A stretch of DNA of 64,000 bases from Nonomuraea sp. NBC_00507 (GTDB taxonomy: Bacteria; Actinomycetota; Actinomycetes; Streptosporangiales; Streptosporangiaceae). Where the stretch lies: contig NZ_CP107853.1 in the NCBI RefSeq assembly GCF_036013525.1, positions 11,098,001 to 11,162,000 of the forward strand, in the 5' to 3' direction. Positions 24,869 through 32,981 of the stretch are shown in pieces (the stretch's first letter is position 1; each line of letters begins with the position of its first letter). Under the pieces are notes generated by a model that saw nothing but the letters and a program-made list of their open reading frames with translations, did not search any database and was not told the origin of the DNA. The position numbers and the translations under genes were made by a program.

Positions 24869-26308
24869 GTGCTGGACACCCTGGTGGCGGCCCTGCGTTC
24901 GCTGCTGCCCCCCGACTCGGTGATCACCGATCCGGTACGCCTGCGCACCTACGAGTGCGACGGCCTGACCTACCACCGGGCGACCCCGGGCGTGGTCGTG
25001 TTGCCGGACACGGCCGAACAGGTCGCCCGCGTGGTGCGGCTGTGCAACGACTTCGGCGTGCCGTTCGTGGCCAGGGGCTCGGGCACGGGGCTGTCGGGCG
25101 GCGCGCTGCCGCGCGAGGACGGCGTGCTCATCGTCACCTCCAAGATGCGCGCGATCCTGGAGGTCGACCTGGACGATCGCCGGGTGGTCGTGGAGCCCGG
25201 CGTGACCAACCTGGCCATCACCGAAGCCGTGCGCGACCGGGGTTATTACTACGCCCCCGACCCCTCCAGCCAGCAGGTCTGCTCGATCGGCGGCAACGTG
25301 GCGGAGAACTCCGGCGGCGCCCACTGCCTCAAGTACGGCTTCACCGTCAACCACGTCGAGGCCTGCGAGATCGTCACCCCCGACGGCGACCTGGTCACGC
25401 TCGACCGCATGGACCCCGGCTACGACCTGCTGGGCGCGTTCATCGGCTCGGAGGGCACGCTGGGCATCGCCACCAAGATCACGGTACGGCTCAGCCGCGC
25501 GCCGCAGGCCGTGACCACGGTGCTGGCCGCGTTCGAGAGCATCGAGCAGGGCGGCCAGGCCGTGTCGGCGATCATCGGGGCGGGCATCGTGCCGGCCGCG
25601 ATCGAGATGATGGACGCCCTCGCCATCGAGGCGGCCGAGGCGGCGGTGGCCTGCCGCTACCCGGAGGGCGCCGGGGCAGTGCTGATCGTCGAGCTGGACG
25701 GGCCCGAGGCGGAGGTCGAGCAGCAGTTCGCGCAGCTCACCGAGATCTGCTCCGGGGCGTTCGAGCTGCGGGTGGCAGCCGATCCCGCCGAGCGGGCGGC
25801 GATCTGGAAGGGACGCAAGTCCGCCTTCGCCGCCGTCGGCCGCATCAGCCCGGCGTACATCGTGCAGGACGGCGTGGTGCCGCGCACCTCCCTGCCGAGC
25901 GTGCTGGCCGCCATCGACCGGCTGTCGGCCGAGCACGGGATCAGGGTGGCCAACGTCTTCCACGCCGGCGACGGCAACCTGCACCCGCTGGTGTTGTTCG
26001 ACGACGCCGAGCCGGGCGCGGGCGAGCGGGCCGAGGTGGTCTCCGGCGCGATCCTGGACCTGTGCATCGAGCACGGCGGCTCGATCACCGGCGAGCACGG
26101 CGTAGGCGTGGACAAGAGCCGCTACATGCCGAGGATGTTCAGCGAGACCGACCTCGACACGATGCAGCTGGTCCGGTGCGCGTTCGACCCCCGAGGGCTG
26201 TCCAATCCGGGCAAGGTGTTCCCCACGCCGCGGCTGTGCGGTGAGGCGCCGGGCGTTCGCAAGGGTGCGCATCCGCTGGTGGAGTCCGGAAAGGCGGAGC
26301 AGTTCTGA
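24869..26308 (+). CDS. glcD: Glycolate oxidase FAD subunit GlcD
   Basis: FAD-linked oxidase (VAO/PCMH fold), 479 residues, oxidising glycolate (or a related 2-hydroxyacid such as D-lactate) to the 2-oxoacid. Seen: the FAD-binding stretch PFVARGSGTGLSGGALP, then SIGGNVAENSGGAHCLKYG and YDLLGAFIGSEGTLGIAT, and the C-terminal half with NVFHAGDGNLHPLVLFD and SITGEHGVGVDK. The GTG start at 24869 has a near-ideal ribosome-binding site (GGAGGTGATC). It lies 24 bases after aceB and overlaps glcE by one base. Confidence 0.94.
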   Translation: MLDTLVAALRSLLPPDSVITDPVRLRTYECDGLTYHRATPGVVVLPDTAEQVARVVRLCNDFGVPFVARGSGTGLSGGALPREDGVLIVTSKMRAILEVDLDDRRVVVEPGVTNLAITEAVRDRGYYYAPDPSSQQVCSIGGNVAENSGGAHCLKYGFTVNHVEACEIVTPDGDLVTLDRMDPGYDLLGAFIGSEGTLGIATKITVRLSRAPQAVTTVLAAFESIEQGGQAVSAIIGAGIVPAAIEMMDALAIEAAEAAVACRYPEGAGAVLIVELDGPEAEVEQQFAQLTEICSGAFELRVAADPAERAAIWKGRKSAFAAVGRISPAYIVQDGVVPRTSLPSVLAAIDRLSAEHGIRVANVFHAGDGNLHPLVLFDDAEPGAGERAEVVSGAILDLCIEHGGSITGEHGVGVDKSRYMPRMFSETDLDTMQLVRCAFDPRGLSNPGKVFPTPRLCGEAPGVRKGAHPLVESGKAEQF

Positions 26309-27495
26309 TGCTGCTGTCTGACGCTGAGGTGACGGTCAGGGAAGCGGGCGCGGACGACGTCGTCAGCGGGGTCAAGCCGCGCTGGGTGGCGTTGCCGGAG
26401 ACGGTCGAGGAGATCGCGGCCGTGCTGCGCGTCTGCGCCGAACGGGACCTCGCGGTGGTTCCCGCCGGCGGCGGCACGAAGCTGCACTGGGGCCCGCCGC
26501 CGGAGCGGTGCGACGTCCTGCTCGACCTGTGTTGCATGAACGAGATCCTGGAGCACGCGGCCGGTGACCTCGTGGTGCGGGCGCAGGCCGGGGTGACGAT
26601 GGCCGCCCTGGCCGCCGCGCTCGCGGGCAAGGGGCAGGAGCTCGCGCTGGACGTGCCGTTCGCCGAGGACTCGACGGTCGGCGGCATGCTGGCCACCGCG
26701 CCCGCGGGGCCGCGCGCGTTCCGCTACGGCACCGCCCGCGACCTGCTCATCGGCATCACGGTCGTGCTGGCCGACGGGACGATCGCACGCTCGGGCGGCA
26801 AAGTGGTCAAGAACGTTGCAGGCTACGACCTCGGCAAGCTCTTCACCGGCTCGTACGGGACGCTCGGCGTCATCGCGGAGGCCACGTTCCGCCTGCACCC
26901 GCTGCCCGCCGACCGCCGCTGGATCACAGCGGAGCTCGAGCGCGACGAGCTGCCGCCGATCGCCGCCGCGCTGGCCGCCTCGCAGGCCGAGCCGAGCGCC
27001 GCCGAGGTGGACTGGCCGGATCCCGGCGGGCCGCTGACCTTGGCCGTGCTGGTCGAGGGCGCGGCCGCCGGCTCCAGGGCCGAGGTGCTGCGCGCGCTGG
27101 TAGGCAAGGGCACGGTGACCGGCGAGCCGCCGTCGTGGTGGGGACTGATCCAGAACGACGAGGTGCTGGTCGAGGTACGATTCCCGGCCACGGGCACGCA
27201 GGCCGTGCTGGACGTGGTGGCCGGCACCGGGCTGTCGCTGCGAGGCTCTGTCCTGTCGGGGCGGGTGCTGCTGGAGTCGTGGGGGGCGATCGCGGAGCCG
27301 GAGCTGGCCGCGGCGGTGTCCGGGTTGCGCAAGCGGGTCGAGGCGGCCGGCGGGCGGGTGAGCGTGCTCGCCGCTCCTTACGCGAGCGTCGACCGGTGGG
27401 GGCAGGTCAGCGGGTTGCCGCTGATGCGGCGGGTCAAGGAGCAGTTCGATCCCGGGCGCAGGATGTCTCCCGGCCGCTTTGTGGGAGGGATCTAG
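26308..27495 (+). CDS. glcE: Glycolate oxidase FAD-binding subunit GlcE
   Basis: A 395-residue partner of GlcD with its own PCMH-type FAD domain: VVPAGGGTKLHWGPPPERCD, DVPFAEDSTVGGMLATAPAG, SGGKVVKNVAGYDLGKLF and GSYGTLGVIAEATFRLHPLP. It has the shorter C-terminal domain and terminal KEQFDPGRRMSPGRF typical of GlcE. The TGATG junction with glcD (1-base overlap) implies translational coupling. Confidence 0.92.
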   Translation: MLLSDAEVTVREAGADDVVSGVKPRWVALPETVEEIAAVLRVCAERDLAVVPAGGGTKLHWGPPPERCDVLLDLCCMNEILEHAAGDLVVRAQAGVTMAALAAALAGKGQELALDVPFAEDSTVGGMLATAPAGPRAFRYGTARDLLIGITVVLADGTIARSGGKVVKNVAGYDLGKLFTGSYGTLGVIAEATFRLHPLPADRRWITAELERDELPPIAAALAASQAEPSAAEVDWPDPGGPLTLAVLVEGAAAGSRAEVLRALVGKGTVTGEPPSWWGLIQNDEVLVEVRFPATGTQAVLDVVAGTGLSLRGSVLSGRVLLESWGAIAEPELAAAVSGLRKRVEAAGGRVSVLAAPYASVDRWGQVSGLPLMRRVKEQFDPGRRMSPGRFVGGI

Positions 27496-28698
27496 ATGGA
27501 TCCGAAGCTGATCAACGATTGTGTGCACTGCGGGTTCTGCCTGCCGACGTGTCCGACGTACCTGCTCTGGGGCGAGGAGATGGACTCGCCGCGCGGGCGG
27601 ATCCACCTGATGCAGCAGCATGTCGAGGGCACCCCGATCACGCCGGAAATGGCCGGGCATTTCGACGCTTGCCTGGGATGCATGGCGTGCGTGACCGCCT
27701 GCCCGTCCGGGGTCAAGTACGACCGGTTGATCGAGCTGACCAGGGCGGAGGTCGAGCGGCGGCACGAACGCGACCCGCAGGAGCGGGCCGTGCGCGGCAT
27801 CGTGTTCTCCCTGTTCCCTTACCCGCGCAGGCTACGGCTGCTGCGGCCGGGGATGTGGCTGGCCGAGCGGATGGCGCCCTTGCTCACGCGCGTCAACCCC
27901 AGCCTCGGGGCCATGGCCGCGCTGGCGCCGCGCGTGGAGCGGCGGCAGCGACTGCCACGCGTGGTCCGGGCTCGCGGGGAGCGCCGTGCTGTGGTCGGCA
28001 TGCTCACCGGGTGCGTGCAGGGCGAGTTCTTCCCCCAGGTGAACGCGGCCACGGCGCGGGTGCTCGCGCTGGAGGGCTGCGACGTGGTCATCCCGCGGGG
28101 TCAGGGCTGCTGCGGGGCGCTCAGCGTGCACTCCGGGCGCGAGGACCAGGCCAGGCGGCTGGCCCGGCGCACGGTCAGGACGTTCGAGCAGGCCGGGGTG
28201 GACACCGTCGTGGTGAACGCGGCCGGCTGCGGCTCCACCATGAAGGAGTACACCGTGCTGCTCGGCCGCGAGCCCGGCTTCAAGGTGCGTGACCTGTCGG
28301 AGTTCCTGACGGAGCTGGGACCCGTGGCCAGGCGGCATCCGCTGCCGCTCACCGTCGCCTACCACGACGCCTGCCACCTGGCCCACGCCCAGGGCGTGCG
28401 CGCCCAGCCGCGCGAGCTGCTGAGCGGCATTCCCGGCCTGGAGCTGCGCGAGATCCCCGAGTCGGCCATCTGCTGCGGCTCGGCGGGCACGTACAACATC
28501 TTCCAGCCGCAGGCCGCCCGCGACCTGGGCGACAGGAAGGCCAAGGCGGTCGGCTCGACCAGAGCCGAGCTGCTGGTCTCCGCCAACCCCGGGTGCACCA
28601 TGCAGATCGCCGCCGCCATGCGGCGGGCCGGCGCGGAGATCAGGGTGGCGCACACCGCCGAGGTGCTGGACGCCTCGCTGCGCGGGGTGGGCCTGTGA
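27496..28698 (+). CDS. glcF: Glycolate oxidase iron-sulfur subunit GlcF
   Basis: A 400-residue iron-sulfur protein passing electrons from GlcDE to the respiratory chain at the membrane. Two ferredoxin-like 4Fe-4S motifs occur near the N-terminus (CVHCGFCLPTCP from residue 9, CLGCMACVTACP from residue 57). The C-terminal half has two CCG domains (GQGCCGALSVHSGRE with the upstream cysteine region, and ICCGSAGTYNIFQP). It starts directly after the glcE stop, so glcDEF forms one translational unit. Confidence 0.94.
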   Translation: MDPKLINDCVHCGFCLPTCPTYLLWGEEMDSPRGRIHLMQQHVEGTPITPEMAGHFDACLGCMACVTACPSGVKYDRLIELTRAEVERRHERDPQERAVRGIVFSLFPYPRRLRLLRPGMWLAERMAPLLTRVNPSLGAMAALAPRVERRQRLPRVVRARGERRAVVGMLTGCVQGEFFPQVNAATARVLALEGCDVVIPRGQGCCGALSVHSGREDQARRLARRTVRTFEQAGVDTVVVNAAGCGSTMKEYTVLLGREPGFKVRDLSEFLTELGPVARRHPLPLTVAYHDACHLAHAQGVRAQPRELLSGIPGLELREIPESAICCGSAGTYNIFQPQAARDLGDRKAKAVGSTRAELLVSANPGCTMQIAAAMRRAGAEIRVAHTAEVLDASLRGVGL

Positions 28699-28762
28699 GC
28701 GACCGCAGGGAGCGAACCATTAGACGCAGCAGTGTACTCGCCGGGCCGACGGAGGAGGACCG

Positions 28763-29506
28763 GTGAGTGTCCAGTCAGTTGAGCGGGCGCTCGATGTGCT
28801 GGAGGCGCTGGCCGCGCATGGCGGCGAGGCCGGACTGTCGGAGATCGCGGCCAGGACCGGGCTGCCGTACGGCACCATTCACCGGCTGCTGCAGACCCTG
28901 CTCGCGCGCGGCTACGTGCGTCAGGAATCCGACAGAAGGTACGCCCTGGGCGGCGGCCTGGTGCGGCTCGGCGGCATCGCGGAGAGCATGGTGGGCGTGT
29001 GGGCGCAGCCGTACCTGACGAAGATGGTCGAGCTGTCCGGCGAGACCGCGAACCTGGCCGTGCTCGAAGGAGACTTCGTCGTCTACGTGGCGCAGGTGCC
29101 CTCGCCGCGGAGGCTGCGCATGTTCGCCGAGGTCGGCAGGCGGGTGCTGCCGCACAGCACCGCCGTGGGCAAGGTGCTGCTGGCGGGGCGGCCCAACGGC
29201 GAAGCGGTCGCCGTGTTCGAGCGGACCGGCATGCCGCGCCGCACCCCCAACACGATCATCGACGTCACCGGCATGCTCGCCGAGCTCGACGTGGTCAGGG
29301 CCCGCGGCTACGCCATGGACCTGGGCGAGGAGGAGCTGGGCGTGCACTGCCTGGCCGTGCCTGTGTGGGACGGCAACCGGGTGGTGGCCGCGATGTCGGT
29401 GTCGGGGCCCGCCGAACGCATCGACGCGCGGGACCGCGACGAGCTGGCCGAGGGCCTGCGCAAGATCGCCCTGGACTTCGGCAACGAGCTCAGCCCTCCG
29501 TCTTAG
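28763..29506 (+). CDS. IclR family transcriptional regulator
   Basis: A 247-residue regulator: an N-terminal winged helix-turn-helix (VQSVERALDVLEALAAHGGE, LSEIAARTGLPYGTIHRLLQ) and a C-terminal effector-binding domain ending in VPVWDGNRVVAAMSVSGPAE. The GTG start has GGAGGAGGA upstream. As the last gene after glcF it is likely the local regulator of aceB-glcDEF; the 15-base palindrome before aceB is of the type this family binds. Glyoxylate, as in the AllR/IclR subgroup, is a natural effector candidate, but that is inference. Confidence 0.92.
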   Translation: MSVQSVERALDVLEALAAHGGEAGLSEIAARTGLPYGTIHRLLQTLLARGYVRQESDRRYALGGGLVRLGGIAESMVGVWAQPYLTKMVELSGETANLAVLEGDFVVYVAQVPSPRRLRMFAEVGRRVLPHSTAVGKVLLAGRPNGEAVAVFERTGMPRRTPNTIIDVTGMLAELDVVRARGYAMDLGEEELGVHCLAVPVWDGNRVVAAMSVSGPAERIDARDRDELAEGLRKIALDFGNELSPPS

Positions 29507-29525
29507 GGCCGGTTACCGTTGAGGC

Positions 29526-29738
29526 ATGTGTAGGAGCATCAAGACCCTGCGTCCCCCGTTCACCGAGAGCGTGACCGAGGAGGACGTGCGCGCGGCCGCG
29601 CTGCAGTACGTCAGGAAGATCTCCGGCTTCCGCGCGCCGGCGGCGCACAACGCCGAGGCGTTCGACCGGGCCGTCGAGACGATCACCCGGGCGTCGGAGG
29701 AGCTGCTGGCGGCGCTTCAAGTTCGTGGATCTCGTTGA
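29526..29738 (+). CDS. DUF2277 domain protein
   Basis: A 70-residue protein with the compact DUF2277 pattern: N-terminal MCRSIKTLRPPF, then TEEDVRAAALQYVRKISGF, RAPAAHNAEAFDRAV and a C-terminal helix. The family is widespread in actinobacteria, small and cytoplasmic, with no established function. GAGG precedes the ATG. It sits alone between the IclR gene and the metzincin-like gene in the same direction. Confidence 0.9.
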   Translation: MCRSIKTLRPPFTESVTEEDVRAAALQYVRKISGFRAPAAHNAEAFDRAVETITRASEELLAALQVRGSR

Positions 29739-29744
29739 CAGGCT

Positions 29745-29788
29745 CTCCTGGCGGGGGACGATGTAATCCCTGACGATTCCCCCAGGAG
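29745..29788 (+). promoter_or_regulatory. Hairpin that would mask the ribosome-binding site of the next gene
   Basis: CTCCTGG-c-GGGG (29745-29756) can pair with TCCCCCAGGAG (29778-29788) through about 11 pairs with a single bulged C and a loop of about 20 bases. The right arm contains the AGGAG ribosome-binding site of the gene starting at 29794. Confidence 0.55.
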
Positions 29789-29793
29789 CTGCC

Positions 29794-31707
29794 ATGATCA
29801 GCGGGTTGTACGAGGGGCAGGACGGCGACTCGCGGCTGGCGCTCCGCGTCGACGTCGACGGGACCAGGCCGACCGGGCGGGTGAGCGGCGACCTGTTCGC
29901 CGTGGCGGGCGCGACGATCTCGTATGTCGGGTCGTTCGTGGTCAACGCCCCCGCCGTGCGGGCCGAGGGTGCCGAGGCCCGGATCGACGGGCGCGGGGTG
30001 TTCACCTTCGACACGCCGGACGAGGACGTGAGCGTGACGATCATCGACGGGTCGGGAACGGCGGCGCTGGCGGGGCGTACCTATCAGCTGTCGTTCTCCT
30101 CGCCGTTCTTCCGGCGGGTGCTCCTCGAGCAGGACTCGGTGACGGGCACGGTGCCGTTCGTGTCGTACCGCACCGGGTCGCTGCCGGGTCCCAGCGGGTC
30201 GCCCGCGAGGGAGCTGAGCGTGACCGCCGCGTACGCCGAGGCGGGCATCGAGCTGACGACGGCGGAGCCCGGGGTGATCCCGGTGGACGGGTCGGGGGCG
30301 GATCTGGCGTGGAACGACGCCGAGCTGCACCACGCGATGACGCAGCAGTTCAGCACGTTCGCGGACGCGCCGGCGTGGCGGGTGTGGCTGCTGGTGGCCA
30401 GCAAGCATGTGGGCGGCTACCGGGGCATCATGTTCGACTACAACGACGCCCATCAGCGGCAGGGGGCGGCGGTCTTCTACGACGCGATCAAGGGCGACTC
30501 TCCGCAGGCGCAACGCGCACAGCTACGGACGTATGTGCATGAGTTAGGGCACGCCTTCAACCTGCTCCACTCCTGGCAGAAGAACCTCGCCACCCCACCC
30601 CAGCCCCTCGGCCCGGACGGCGGCTTCGGTGATCTGTCGTGGATGAACTATGTGCAGAACTTCAGGCCCGGTGGCGAACAGGGCTATTGGGCGGCCTTCC
30701 CCTTCCAGTTCACCGACCCGGAGCTGGTGCACCTGCGCCACGGCTTCTTCCGCGACGTCGCCATGGGCGCGAACGCGTTCGGCACCGGGGCGGCCGAGAT
30801 CGAACCGTTCGAGCAGCCGGTCGAGGACCATTCCGGGCTGCGGCTGGAGTTGCGCGCCAAGGAGTCGTTCGAGCTGGGTGAGCCTGTCGTGGTCGAGCTC
30901 AAGCTCGCCTGCGCCGGGGAGCCCCGCGTCACCCACGGCCACCTGCACCCGGACTCGGAGTTCACGCAGGTGTCGATCACGCAGCCGGGCGGCAGGACCG
31001 TGTTGTACCGGCCGATGATCCGCCACTGCGTGGACACCTCGCCGGACATCCGGCTGGACGAGGGCAACCCCGCCCTGTACCGCAGCGCGTATATCGGGCA
31101 CGGCCGCGACGGGCATTACTTCCAGCAGCCCGGCGAATACCAGGTCCGCGCCCAGTACATCGCCGCCGACGGCTCCCGCATCGTCTCTCCCGCCTGCCTG
31201 GTCAGGGTGCGTTTCCCGGTCACCCGCGACGACCACCAGGTGGCGGAGCTGATGCTGGGCGAGGAGCAGGGCAAGCTGTTCTCGCTGCTCGGCTCCGACT
31301 CACCGGCGCTGCGCTCGGGCAACCTGGCGCTGGACGAGGTGATCGACAGGTACGGCGACCACCGGCTGGCCACGTACGCCCGGATGGTGAAGGGCCTGAA
31401 CGCGGAGAGCGAGTTCAAGGCGCTGACGGCGGACAAGCGGCTGCGCGTGCGCCCGCCGGACCCCAAACAGGGCATCGAGCACCTGACTCGGGTCGCGCAG
31501 GAGGCCACCATCGACAACATCACCCTGAACCTGGTGATGCGCCGCCTCGCCAGGGCCCAGGCCAGGCAGGGTGATCTGGGGCGGGCCAACGCGGTCATGG
31601 ACAAGATGGTCGCTACGTTCCAAGCCAAGGGGGTGAACCCCGTCGTCATGGGGCAGATCCGGCGGCAGGCCGAACTGACAAGGGCGGCGCTCAGCGCCGA
31701 GGCCTGA
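29794..31707 (+). CDS. Metzincin-like zinc metallopeptidase of unknown function, no signal peptide
   Basis: A 637-residue protein. It carries HELGHAFNLLH at residues 249-259, the HExxHxxxxxH zinc site of metzincins with Asn in place of the usual Gly, and a plausible Met-turn at M284 (DLSWMNYVQ), 25 residues downstream. N-terminal to it is a beta-rich region; C-terminal are Ig-like beta segments (about residues 350-480: AKESFELGEPVVVELKL, YFQQPGEYQVRAQYIAADGS) and a helical end with TPR-like character. There is no hydrophobic N-terminus, so it appears cytosolic, which is unusual for metzincins. The ATG has AGGAG upstream within a predicted hairpin. Substrate unknown. Confidence 0.75.
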   Translation: MISGLYEGQDGDSRLALRVDVDGTRPTGRVSGDLFAVAGATISYVGSFVVNAPAVRAEGAEARIDGRGVFTFDTPDEDVSVTIIDGSGTAALAGRTYQLSFSSPFFRRVLLEQDSVTGTVPFVSYRTGSLPGPSGSPARELSVTAAYAEAGIELTTAEPGVIPVDGSGADLAWNDAELHHAMTQQFSTFADAPAWRVWLLVASKHVGGYRGIMFDYNDAHQRQGAAVFYDAIKGDSPQAQRAQLRTYVHELGHAFNLLHSWQKNLATPPQPLGPDGGFGDLSWMNYVQNFRPGGEQGYWAAFPFQFTDPELVHLRHGFFRDVAMGANAFGTGAAEIEPFEQPVEDHSGLRLELRAKESFELGEPVVVELKLACAGEPRVTHGHLHPDSEFTQVSITQPGGRTVLYRPMIRHCVDTSPDIRLDEGNPALYRSAYIGHGRDGHYFQQPGEYQVRAQYIAADGSRIVSPACLVRVRFPVTRDDHQVAELMLGEEQGKLFSLLGSDSPALRSGNLALDEVIDRYGDHRLATYARMVKGLNAESEFKALTADKRLRVRPPDPKQGIEHLTRVAQEATIDNITLNLVMRRLARAQARQGDLGRANAVMDKMVATFQAKGVNPVVMGQIRRQAELTRAALSAEA

Positions 31708-31793
31708 TGCCGCAGCTACGTGCCCTGCTCGACGCGGGTCATGACGTCGCTTGCCACAGCCGAGGCAGCGAGCTGAGCTGCGCCGTCATGACG

Positions 31794-32210
31794 TCAATGC
31801 GCGGCGGGGCTCCCGCTCACACAGACAATCTTCAGCTCGACGTCTTCGCCCTCGTCGGGCTCGAACTCCACCGTGGCCTCGTTTGCGGGACCCGGTTCCA
31901 CGCCGTCCACAGAGTAGCCCTGGGCCGGACTCCACGAGCGGAGTACGACCTGGTCGCCGGTGCATGAGGCGATCACGGTGCCGCCCGCGCTGCGGATCAG
32001 CTTGCCCTGTTGCCCCTGCGCGGGCGTGCCTGCCGGGGCGGTGGTGGCGGCGCGTGGGGTGGCGGTGGCCAGGGCCGCTCGGGCCTCTTCCTGGCTGAGC
32101 ACGCGGCTGGCGGTCCCGGTGACCCCGGCGCCGACCAGGCCGAGAACTGCCAGGGACGCTCCGGTGGCGGCCACGGCCGTGACGGCCCAGGCCAGTACGA
32201 GTCTCTTCAT
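31794..32210 (-). CDS. Small exported or membrane-anchored protein of unknown function
   Basis: A 138-residue product from the ATG at 32210 (MKRLVLAWAVTAVAATGASL), with one long N-terminal hydrophobic segment that may be a signal peptide or anchor. Then comes an Ala/Thr/Pro-rich linker and a compact domain with SAGGTVIASCTGDQVVLRSW and VELKIVCVSG, including two Cys that could form a disulfide outside the cell. A longer start at 32234 is possible, but the internal ATG has GAGGG before it. It is divergent from the response-regulator gene and might be a target or partner of that system. Confidence 0.7.
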   Translation of the reverse strand: MKRLVLAWAVTAVAATGASLAVLGLVGAGVTGTASRVLSQEEARAALATATPRAATTAPAGTPAQGQQGKLIRSAGGTVIASCTGDQVVLRSWSPAQGYSVDGVEPGPANEATVEFEPDEGEDVELKIVCVSGSPAAH

Positions 32211-32303
32211 CGCCCTCAGCTTTCCCCATGTCACGCTAAGGCGGGGTTAAGGGGACGCTAAGGGCTCTCAAGGCAGGGTCAGCGACCGTCTACGTTCATG
32301 TAT

Positions 32304-32981
32304 ATGGCTGACATCCTGCTCATCGAGGACGACGTGGCGATCCGTACGGCGCTCGGCCGGGGGCTGCGGGAGCTGGGCCATGCCGTCTCCTCCTCGCCGA
32401 CGGAGCTGGACGGACTGCGGCTGGCCGTGCAGGACCGGCCCGACCTGATCGTGCTCGACCTGGGGCTGCCCGACCTGGACGGGGTGGAGCTGCTGCGGAT
32501 GTTGCGGGCGGTCAGCCGCGTGCCCGTCATCGTCGCCACGGCACGCGACGGCGACGCCGAAATGGTGCCTGTGCTGGACGCGGGGGCCGACGACTATGTG
32601 GTCAAGCCGTACAGCGCGGCGCAGCTGGACGCGCGGGTCCGGGCCGTGCTGCGGCGGGCGGGCGGGTCGGCGCCCGAGCCGCTCGCGGTGGGGGCGCTGC
32701 GGGTGGACCCGCGGGCGCGTACCGCCACGCTGGACGGCACGCCGCTGGATCTGACGCCGCGCGAGTTCGACGTGCTGCACTATCTCGCCGCCCGGCCCGG
32801 CGAAGTGGTCACCAAGCGGGAGCTGCTGACGGAGGTGTGGCAGCTGCCGTACGGGGGCGCGGACAAAACCGTGGACGTGCACCTGTCGTGGCTGCGCAGG
32901 AAGCTCGGCGAGACCGCCGCCGACCCTCGTTATCTGCACACGGTCCGCGGCGTCGGGGTCAAACTGGTCGATCCGTCATGA
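32304..32981 (+). CDS. OmpR/PhoB-family response regulator
   Basis: Two-component response regulator, 225 residues. The receiver domain starts ADILLIEDD and has the phospho-acceptor Asp in LIVLDLGLPDLDG plus the conserved Lys in DYVVKPY. The C-terminal winged helix has LTPREFDVLHYLAARPGEVV and VDVHLSWLRRKLGE. An in-frame ATG six bases upstream (32298) is equally possible; neither has a clear ribosome-binding site, so the message may be leaderless. The stop overlaps the kinase start as ATGA. Confidence 0.95.
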   Translation: MADILLIEDDVAIRTALGRGLRELGHAVSSSPTELDGLRLAVQDRPDLIVLDLGLPDLDGVELLRMLRAVSRVPVIVATARDGDAEMVPVLDAGADDYVVKPYSAAQLDARVRAVLRRAGGSAPEPLAVGALRVDPRARTATLDGTPLDLTPREFDVLHYLAARPGEVVTKRELLTEVWQLPYGGADKTVDVHLSWLRRKLGETAADPRYLHTVRGVGVKLVDPS

